A stretch of 35,959 nt of DNA, taken from Gammaproteobacteria bacterium (GTDB lineage: Bacteria; Pseudomonadota; Gammaproteobacteria; JAHELT01). The notes under the pieces are model-generated. The model worked only from the letters and a program-made list of their open reading frames with translations. It was not told where the DNA came from and did not search any database. The stretch is taken from the NCBI GenBank assembly GCA_029861595.1, contig JAOTYY010000008.1:1-35959 (forward strand). Reading direction: 5' to 3'. This document shows, one piece after another, positions 29,223 through 35,959 of this stretch. The position numbers and the translations under genes are program-made. Position 1 is the first letter of the stretch. Every line of letters starts with the position of its first letter.

Positions 29223-30536
29223 ATGAACTGCAATGATCCTCGAGCGTTGACAAACGCGCTTCGCATGCCCGACTCGCTGTGGGCGCACACCGCGACCCCA
29301 CGGGTAGACTGCCCGCCGCTGCGCGCGAGCGTTAACGCGGATGTCGCGATCGTGGGCGGCGGATTCACGGGGTTGTCCTGCGCGCTGCATCTTGCCGAGG
29401 CAGGCGTGCACAGCGTGGTACTGGAGGCGGCTGAACCAGGCTGGGGTGCGTCGGGCCGCAACGGCGGCATGCTCTGTCCGAACATGAAAATCACGCCGGC
29501 GGAACTGAGCGCGCGGCTCGGTACCGAGGCGGGACGCAAAGCCGCCGACTTTTCCATCGCCTCGGCGGATGTGGTGATGGATATAATCACCCGGTATTCG
29601 ATCGATTGCCACGCCGACCAGGGAGGCTGGCTGGTGCCGGCACATTCGCCGCGCGCGCTGGCGCGCCTGGAGAATATTGCGCGCGAATGGCACGACGTTC
29701 AGGCGCCTATCGAATTACTGGATGCGGCGCAGATGCAGGCGCGGCTCGGTTCGTCCGTGTATTACGGCGGCTTGCGTAATGTTAAAGGCGGCAAACTGCA
29801 TCCGCTGAGTTACGCGCGTGGCCTGGCCGGCGCCGCAGCTGCAGCCGGGGCAAGGATCTGTGCGAACAGTGCGGTCCGCGAATTACAGTCTGACAACGGG
29901 CGCTGGCGAGTGGTTACGCCCGGTGGTGCGGTGCTTGCCGAGCGGGTGTTGATCGCGACCAATGGGTACACGGATGATCTGTGGCCTGGATTGCGCGAGA
30001 CAGTGATTCCGGCACACAGTTTTCTGGTTGCAACAAAGCCGCTCAGCGACAATCTGAACGGCAGTATTCTTCCGGGTGGCGATGTCGCTTCGGATTCAAG
30101 GCGGCTGTTGCTGTATTTCCGTAAAGATCACCAGGGCCGTTTGCTGCTGGGTGGCCGCGGCAGCATCGCCGAACCCGCCGGGCCACAAGCGTTCGCGGGA
30201 TTGCGCGCGCAGATCAAGGTCCTGTTTCCACAGTTGGGCGAGGTGGAGTTCGATCATCACTGGTTCGGGCGCATCTGTATGACCCGTGACCACATCCCGC
30301 ACCTACATGAACCGGCCCCGGGGCTGACGATAGCGCTGGGATACAATGGACGCGGCGTGGCGATGGCGACCGCCATGGGAAAAGCGCTGGCGGAGTATTT
30401 TATCGGCCATGATGCCTCGGTGCTGCCGTTTCCGTTGAGCGAACCGAGAAAAATCCCGCTGCACGGCTTGCGCAACCAGATCAGCGCTGTCGCGGCGGCT
30501 TACTACAAAGTGCGCGACAGGCTCGAAACCGTGTAG
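29223..30536 (+). CDS. FAD-dependent oxidoreductase, DadA/gamma-glutamylputrescine oxidase-like
   Basis: ADVAIVGGGFTGLSCALHLAEAGVHSVVLEA dinucleotide-binding fold; WGASGRNGGML; C-terminal GYNGRGVAMATAMGKALAE. Confidence 0.88.
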   Translation: MNCNDPRALTNALRMPDSLWAHTATPRVDCPPLRASVNADVAIVGGGFTGLSCALHLAEAGVHSVVLEAAEPGWGASGRNGGMLCPNMKITPAELSARLGTEAGRKAADFSIASADVVMDIITRYSIDCHADQGGWLVPAHSPRALARLENIAREWHDVQAPIELLDAAQMQARLGSSVYYGGLRNVKGGKLHPLSYARGLAGAAAAAGARICANSAVRELQSDNGRWRVVTPGGAVLAERVLIATNGYTDDLWPGLRETVIPAHSFLVATKPLSDNLNGSILPGGDVASDSRRLLLYFRKDHQGRLLLGGRGSIAEPAGPQAFAGLRAQIKVLFPQLGEVEFDHHWFGRICMTRDHIPHLHEPAPGLTIALGYNGRGVAMATAMGKALAEYFIGHDASVLPFPLSEPRKIPLHGLRNQISAVAAAYYKVRDRLETV

Positions 30537-30539
30537 AGG

Positions 30540-31064
30540 CTAGTTTTCGGCCGTGCAGTGAGCTGTGGGCAATTCCGGCGAGGTATCCAATTCGCCATGG
30601 CCGAAGGCCTTGGCACTGAATCCGACCAGACTGAGTATTCCCCACGTCAATCCGACCACTACGCCGACGTCGAGTATGCCGCGCCAGGGCTGTGGCAGAT
30701 CGTGATAGATCAGGATCAGCACAACGATCGCCGCGGTCAGCAGGTAGGTGGACAGCAAACGTCGCCGGGTGGTGTGGAAGTAGCCCATACAGAACAGCGG
30801 GGCAAGTGCCAAGCGCAGCGGTGTTGGTTCATGCATAAGGTGCTTGGCGCGCGCCACCACTCGCGGCGCGTAGCTTTTTTGAAATCCCTTGTAGCCTTCC
30901 GCGTGTGCCATGAAAGCGGTGTGAGCGATCAACAAACTCCACTGCCACCCGTCGAACGGGTGGCGAAAAGCATCGACAGCAATCAGGGACAGGCGAACCA
31001 CTGCGGTCCCCAGCAGCACGACCACACCGCCCATTCCCCAAACCGCTCCGATTCTGCCCCACAT
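30540..31064 (-). CDS. Hypothetical multi-pass membrane protein
   Basis: 174 aa with several hydrophobic segments (VWGMGGVVVLLGTAVVRLSLIAV; LRLALAPLFCMGYF; LLTAAIVVLILIYH; ILDVGVVVGLTWGILSLVGF). Family not recognised by eye. Confidence 0.7.
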   Translation of the reverse strand: MWGRIGAVWGMGGVVVLLGTAVVRLSLIAVDAFRHPFDGWQWSLLIAHTAFMAHAEGYKGFQKSYAPRVVARAKHLMHEPTPLRLALAPLFCMGYFHTTRRRLLSTYLLTAAIVVLILIYHDLPQPWRGILDVGVVVGLTWGILSLVGFSAKAFGHGELDTSPELPTAHCTAEN

Positions 31065-31252
31065 CGTACTGCGGCCCTGTCAGCCGCTATGCGGGCAATT
31101 AACGCACGCGCCGCGCGGGTGTGCCGGTTGCGGCCTCGTGAGGCGTGGTGTGTGTGGATCAGCGGCTGCGGGAAATCTCATTGGGACATTCTAGCGTGAC
31201 TGGACGTTGAGGGTGTCGGTAGATTGTTCTCGATCCTCCCCAACAGGAGAGG

Positions 31253-31282
31253 TTGGCTTGGCACGCTTCATGCCGCTATGCT
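31253..31282 (+). promoter_or_regulatory. Candidate sigma70 promoter of the class V aminotransferase gene
   Basis: TTGGCT (31253-31258), 18-nt spacer, TATGCT (31277-31282), upstream of ATG 31318. Confidence 0.4.
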
Positions 31283-31311
31283 CATATGATTGTGCATTCG
31301 ACACATAGCGG
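31273..31311. promoter_or_regulatory. Inverted repeat overlapping the candidate -10 box and leader
   Basis: ccgctatg (31273-31280) and catagcgg (31304-31311), a perfect 8-bp inverted repeat with a 23-nt spacer; the right arm abuts the RBS region of the gene starting at 31318. Confidence 0.45.
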
Positions 31312-31317
31312 GGCAGC

Positions 31318-32532
31318 ATGAAAGAGCATTACTACCTGGATAACGCCGCCACCACCTGGCCCAAGCCGGAGACGGTGTATACCACCATGGACAGTTTCTT
31401 CCGCGAGTACGGCGTCAATCCCGGCCGCGCTGGACACGACATGGCCGTCGAGGCGGAGCGCATGATTGTCGAGACACGGCGCCTGCTGGCGGTATTCTTC
31501 GGCTTCACCGGCGATCCGCAACGCGTGGTGTTTACCCAGAATGCGACAGACTCGCTGAACATCGCCATTTACGGACTGGCTGCCGGCGGCGGTCACCTGA
31601 TCAGCACCCGTCTGGAACACAATTCGGTGCTACGCCCCCTGAATCACCTGGAACGCGACCACGGTGCTGCGGTGACCCGCGTGGCGCGCGACGCGTTCGG
31701 CTATATTGATCCCGACGATGTGCGCAAGGCGATAAGACCCGATACGCGCGCGGTGATAATCAACCACGCGTCAAACGTCCTGGGGTCGGTCCAGGACATA
31801 GCCGCGATCGGCAAGATCACGCGTGAAGCCGGTGTGCCCTTTGTGATCGACACTTGTCAAAGCGCCGGTGTACTGCCCATCGACATGGATGCAATCGGCA
31901 TCGATATTCTGACTTTCACTGGCCACAAAGGTCTGTTCGGGCCGATGGGCATCGGCGGGATGATTGTGCGGGAAGGCGTCGATCTGCCGCCGGCGCGTGT
32001 TGGTGGCACCGGCGTCGATTCGATTTCACCCTTTCAACCCGACGAGTATCCGTATCACCTGGAAGCCGGCACGGTATCCATACCGGGGATCGCCGGCTTG
32101 AACGCGGCACAGAAATGGTTCGCCGAGCTGGGTCGTGAGCAACTGGGTGATGTGGCGAATGGCGCCGATCACGCGCAGGCATGCGCGGCCGCCCTGAGCC
32201 ATATAGATGCGCGAGAACGCGCGCACGTAACGACTCTCGAAAACGCGTTTCGTGATACGCCCGGTGTCACCGTTTACGGACCCGGCAACAACGGTCCACG
32301 CGTCGCGACGCTGTCCATGAACGTTGATGCCCTGCCTGCCGATCAGGTCGGTGCGATGCTGGACGCAGATCATCACGTGTGCGTCCGTCCCGGTCTGCAC
32401 TGTGCGCCACTCGTGCACGAAGACGAGGGCACGGTCGCGCAGAAAGGTACGGTGCGGTTCGCGCCCGGCTACTTCAGTAACGAGGAAGATCTGCAGCAGG
32501 CCATTGACGGTATTCGGGACATCGTGGGATAG
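31318..32532 (+). CDS. Aminotransferase class V, cysteine desulfurase family protein
   Basis: YYLDNAATTWPKPETVY; FTQNATDSLNIAI; PLP lysine FTGHKGLFGPMGIGG; Cys loop RPGLHCAPLVHE. Confidence 0.9.
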   Translation: MKEHYYLDNAATTWPKPETVYTTMDSFFREYGVNPGRAGHDMAVEAERMIVETRRLLAVFFGFTGDPQRVVFTQNATDSLNIAIYGLAAGGGHLISTRLEHNSVLRPLNHLERDHGAAVTRVARDAFGYIDPDDVRKAIRPDTRAVIINHASNVLGSVQDIAAIGKITREAGVPFVIDTCQSAGVLPIDMDAIGIDILTFTGHKGLFGPMGIGGMIVREGVDLPPARVGGTGVDSISPFQPDEYPYHLEAGTVSIPGIAGLNAAQKWFAELGREQLGDVANGADHAQACAAALSHIDARERAHVTTLENAFRDTPGVTVYGPGNNGPRVATLSMNVDALPADQVGAMLDADHHVCVRPGLHCAPLVHEDEGTVAQKGTVRFAPGYFSNEEDLQQAIDGIRDIVG

Positions 32533-32703
32533 CCTTTGCCGCCGTGTCGGAGTCTGGCTGCGGTAGCCGGCTGCCGCGTCGCCTGCAGCGGAAAGTATCG
32601 CCGTAACCAGCGCTTGTATTGCAGGTGAGCCGTGCGGCGAGTCAATTCCTTTCTTCTCCCAATGCGCGCGAAAATTCTGAAATAATCCGCGTTTCGACGC
32701 GAG

Positions 32704-34223
32704 GTGACGACGGTGCCGACAGACCGACCGAATATTCTGATCGTGATGGCCGACCAACTGGCACCGCAGTTCCTGCCGGCGTACGGACACCCCGTGGTCA
32801 AGGCGCCGCACATCGCGCGCCTCGCGGAGCGGGGTGTGGTTTTCGATGCAGCGTACTGCAACGCACCGCTTTGCGCGCCGGCGCGTTACGTTTTCATGAG
32901 TGGCAGGCTGCCGACACAGATTGCCGCGTGGGATAACGCCAGCGAATTTTCCGCGGAAATTCCTACCTATGCGCACTACCTGTCTTGTCTCGGTTACAGG
33001 ACAGCATTGAGCGGCAAGATGCATTTCTGCGGACCCGATCAACTGCACGGCTTCGACGAGCGTCTGACCACCGATGTGTATCCGGCCGACTTTACCTGGA
33101 CGCCCGACTGGGACGCCCCGCAGCGCCCGCTGGACTGGTACCACAACATGAACGTCGTGCGCACCGCAGGCGAATGTCTGCGCTCGAGTTACCTGGACTA
33201 CGATGACGAAGTCGCTTTCATGGCGCAGCGCTACCTTTTCGATCGCGCACGCGGCGGCGACTCGCGGCCGTTTTGTCTGACTGTTTCGTTCATTCATCCG
33301 CACGACCCTTATATAACGCGCCCCGAGTACTGGAATCTGTATCGGGATGCCGACATCGATATGCCTGAACTGGGGCCGGACGAGGTGGTTTTGGACCCGC
33401 ATTCCCGGCGCCTGCGTGATGGGATGGGAATGCAGGACAATATCTCTCCACGACACGTGCGCAACGCGCGCCGCGCTTACTATGGATCCACCAGTTATAT
33501 CGATGAAAAAATCGGCACGTTGTTACGGGTGCTGCAGGAGGCCGGGTTCGCGGAAAATACCGTGACCGTCGTGACGTCCGATCATGGGGAAATGCTTGGC
33601 GAACGCGGCCTGTGGTTCAAGATGAACTGGTTCGAGCACTCGGCTCGGGTACCGTTGATTGTGCATGCGCCCGGTCGTTTCGCCCCACGCCGTGTGGGCC
33701 ACGCCGTCTCGCACGTCGACATGCTGCCGACGCTGGTAGACCTGGCGAGTGACGGCGCGGGTATCGACTTTCCGACGCCGCTCGACGGGCGTTCGCTGCT
33801 GCCCCACCTGACAGCGCAGGGCGGGCACGATGAGGCGATCGGTGAATATTGTGCCGAAGGTACCAGTACGCCCTGTTTCATGATCCGGCGCGGTACCTGG
33901 AAACTCATAGCGGCCGCCGGCGATCCGTTGCAACTTTATCGGCTGGATGCCGACCCGTTGGAAGGCGCAATCTTGCCGACGCGGTCGAGGACGATCCGCA
34001 AACAGCCGCGATGTTACACATCTCGCAGCAGCGCTGGGATGTGGCCGCGTTGCGGGAACGCATTGTGGAAAGTCAACGACGCCGGCGGTTTCTTGCGCCC
34101 GTGATGCGCAACCAGAACGTCAGCTGGGATTACCAACCGCGTGCTGATGCGGCCGGCGCTTATATCCGCAACAGTATGAGTATTTCTGAACTCGAAGCTC
34201 GGGCACGCTTCCCGTCGGTGTAG
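32704..34223 (+). CDS. betC: Choline-sulfatase, apparently frameshifted near codon 421-422
   Basis: GTG start. TDRPNILIVMADQLAPQFLPAYGHPVVKAPHIARLAERGVVF, NAPLCAPARYVFMSGRLPTQIAAWDNASEF, GKMHFCGPDQLHGFDERLTTDVYPADFTWTPDW are choline-sulfatase-like. The current frame ends at 34104 with a nonsense tail. The -1 frame from about 33969 reads NLADAVEDDPQTAAMLHISQQRWDVAALRERIVESQRRRRFLAPVMRNQNVSWDYQPRADAAGAYIRNSMSISELEARARFPSV*, resembling the choline-sulfatase C-terminal domain. Confidence 0.87.
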
Positions 34224-34231
34224 GAACGGGA

Positions 34232-35407
34232 ATGCCTGCGACAATACCACCGCCACGCGGCTTCCCGGTCGCCGAGTTCGAGTCGCGAATGGTCGCCGCG
34301 CAACGTTTGATGCAGGCGCGATCCATCGATACGCTGCTGTTGACCACGGAACCCGAGTTTCGCTATTTCAGCGGCTTTCACAGCGATTTCTGGCTGAGCC
34401 CGACACGCCCCTGGTATCTGCTGGTTCCCGCACAGGATCAACCGATCGCTATCATTCCCGAGATCGGTGCGGCCAGCATGAGCGCCACCTGGGTCGACGA
34501 CGTGCGGACCTGGCCGGCGCCCGTACCGCACGACGATGGATTGTCGTTGCTGTGCACCGCGCTGAGGGAGGTCGCTGTACGCTTCGGTACCGTAGGGGTT
34601 CCCATGGGCCCGGAAACGCATGTGCGCATGCCGCTGGGCGATTTTCAACGTCTGCGCGACCGCCTCACAGGCACTAAGTTCGTCGACGCGACGCCAATCG
34701 TACGTGCTCTGCGCATGGTCAAATCCGAGGCGGAGATCGATAAACTGCGGTACGTGTGCGGTTGCGTATCCGATGCTTTCGAGGCCTTTCCGAATCTCGC
34801 CAACGCGGGCGTCCCGGAGTCCGAACTGTTCCGCTTGTTTCGGAGCGAGTTGCTGCGTTGCGGCGTGGACCATTCTCCTTATCTGGTTGGTGCGGCAGGC
34901 GCCGGTGGCTACGCGGACATCATCAAACAACCCAGCGACGCCGAAGTAGTAAAGGGGGATGTATTGGTTTTTGATACAGGGTCCGTGTTCGACGGCTACT
35001 TCAGCGATTTCGACCGCAATTTCTGTTTCGGTGAGGCCGCCAGCGAAGCGCGCCGGGCGTACGATGTCGTGTATCGCGCCACCGACGCGGGACTGGCGGC
35101 GGTGCGGCCCGGCGCGACTACCAGCGAATTGTGGCAGGCGATGGCCGGAGTCCTGGACGCAGGTGGGTCGCTGGGTGAGGATGTCGGCCGTTTCGGCCAT
35201 GGTCTGGGCATGCAACTGACGGAGTGGCCTTCCAACATGCCGGGAGACGACACCGTGCTGCAGGCGGGGATGGTCATCACCCTGGAGCCCGGCATGGTAT
35301 TTGGCGCCGGAAAACTCATGGTGCACGAGGAGGATCTGGTGGTTCGCGAGGATGGGTACGAATTGTTGACGCGGCGTGCCGCGCCGGAAATGGTCGTCAT
35401 TGACTGA
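34232..35407 (+). CDS. M24 (creatinase/Xaa-Pro aminopeptidase-fold) family protein
   Basis: 391 aa; VFDTGSVFDGYFSDFDRNF, GHGLGMQLTEWP, VITLEPGMVF and MVHEEDLVV supply the D, D, H, E, E metal ligands. Starts 8 nt after the restored betC stop. Confidence 0.9.
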   Translation: MPATIPPPRGFPVAEFESRMVAAQRLMQARSIDTLLLTTEPEFRYFSGFHSDFWLSPTRPWYLLVPAQDQPIAIIPEIGAASMSATWVDDVRTWPAPVPHDDGLSLLCTALREVAVRFGTVGVPMGPETHVRMPLGDFQRLRDRLTGTKFVDATPIVRALRMVKSEAEIDKLRYVCGCVSDAFEAFPNLANAGVPESELFRLFRSELLRCGVDHSPYLVGAAGAGGYADIIKQPSDAEVVKGDVLVFDTGSVFDGYFSDFDRNFCFGEAASEARRAYDVVYRATDAGLAAVRPGATTSELWQAMAGVLDAGGSLGEDVGRFGHGLGMQLTEWPSNMPGDDTVLQAGMVITLEPGMVFGAGKLMVHEEDLVVREDGYELLTRRAAPEMVVID

Positions 35408-35959
35408 TCGGCACACGAGTTACGCCGGCTCGCCGCTGCGCTATGCGGGCACCGATCTCGACCGCGCCGGTGTGCAACGCAAGGACCCGCAGTGGATCGC
35501 CGCGCAATTCGCACGATCAGATACCTTGCTGGTGCCGGTTTGGCGCAACCGCAACCTGGTCGCCGGCATGCAGTCGAACGCTTTGTCGCCTACTGCCGTC
35601 GCGCATTCGCGAACGTTGGGCGAGGCGTTGATCGCGGCGGCGGTGGAGCCCGTGTTCCTGGGTCTGCGCGACGCGCTGGCGACGTTCGCGCTGGACATAT
35701 CCGCCAGTGGGGAAGCACACGCCGAACTACTGGGCGCTGGCGATCAGTTCGTCGATTTACGGGTCGCCGGGCCATTGTTGAACGCAGGTGACGCAGCATT
35801 GTGTGCCTATGCACGAGGCATCACCTACTGGCGCCGGCACAATCGGTTCTGCAACGAATGCGGTCATGCGACGCGCAGTGAGCAAGGCGGTCACGTGCGC
35901 AAATGTAGCTCCTGCGAGCATGTGAACTTTCCTCGCACCGATCCTGCAGTGATCATGCT
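35400..35959 (+). CDS. nudC: NADH pyrophosphatase NudC, N-terminal part (3' end beyond window)
   Basis: Hand translation in frame from TTG 35400 (start tentative): ...ARGITYWRRHNRFCNECGHATRSEQGGHVRKCSSCEHVNFPRTDPAVIM. Zinc ribbon CxxC...CxxC followed by FPRTDPAVIM. Not in the ORF track because it runs off the end. Confidence 0.9.
   Translation, partial: MTDRHTSYAGSPLRYAGTDLDRAGVQRKDPQWIAAQFARSDTLLVPVWRNRNLVAGMQSNALSPTAVAHSRTLGEALIAAAVEPVFLGLRDALATFALDISASGEAHAELLGAGDQFVDLRVAGPLLNAGDAALCAYARGITYWRRHNRFCNECGHATRSEQGGHVRKCSSCEHVNFPRTDPAVIM

Noticed and set aside
29113-29236. Small ORF after purA (MDNPLQFGGAGHFDVLVFHTVNRTICHAATTGCPSRDELQ)
   Set aside because: About 40 aa, overlaps the next gene's start, no RBS or motif I can support.
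32026-33456. 476-aa minus-strand ORF
   Set aside because: Antisense to the aminotransferase and choline-sulfatase genes, which are clearly coding; long antisense ORFs are common in GC-rich DNA and this one has no recognisable domain.
34232-35407. M24 protein as a DMSP lyase DddP
   Set aside because: The first metal site reads DTG...SDFDR, matching general M24 proteins. From memory, DddP replaces the Gly with Asp (DxD), and there is no other DMSP gene nearby.
34160-35416. 418-aa minus-strand ORF
   Set aside because: Fully antisense to the M24 gene; His/Arg/Gln-rich composition typical of a shadow ORF.

Overview
This 36 kb window looks like GC-rich chromosomal DNA, most probably gammaproteobacterial judging from gene order and families. 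Two conserved housekeeping blocks dominate the middle. One is rne (-) divergent from rluC-sppA (+). The other is the long cluster nnr-tsaE-amiC-mutL-miaA-hfq-hflX-hflK-hflC-DUF2065-hisZ-purA (+). The flanks are accessory metabolism. The left flank has a GNAT acetyltransferase (cut by the window edge), an acetolactate-synthase-like TPP enzyme, an isocitrate lyase/PEP-mutase superfamily enzyme, an orphan ORF, a methylcrotonyl-CoA carboxylase/enoyl-CoA hydratase operon (leucine/isovalerate type), an alkaline-phosphatase-superfamily sulfatase/phosphonate monoester hydrolase and a LMW protein tyrosine phosphatase. The right flank has a DadA-type FAD oxidoreductase, a small membrane protein, a cysteine-desulfurase-like class V aminotransferase, a choline-sulfatase, an M24 metallopeptidase-fold protein and the start of nudC. 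I found no CRISPR array, tRNA, rRNA, transposase or phage module. I see no convincing new multi-gene system. The observations most worth a second look are: (i) a one-base frameshift in the choline-sulfatase whose correct C-terminus continues in the next frame; (ii) a sulfatase-family enzyme with C-G-G-S-R in place of the C-x-P-S-R maturation motif; (iii) several hairpin-bearing intergenic regions (rne leader, sppA-nnr gap, aminotransferase leader); and (iv) an RNase E tail rich in RG and simple repeats.
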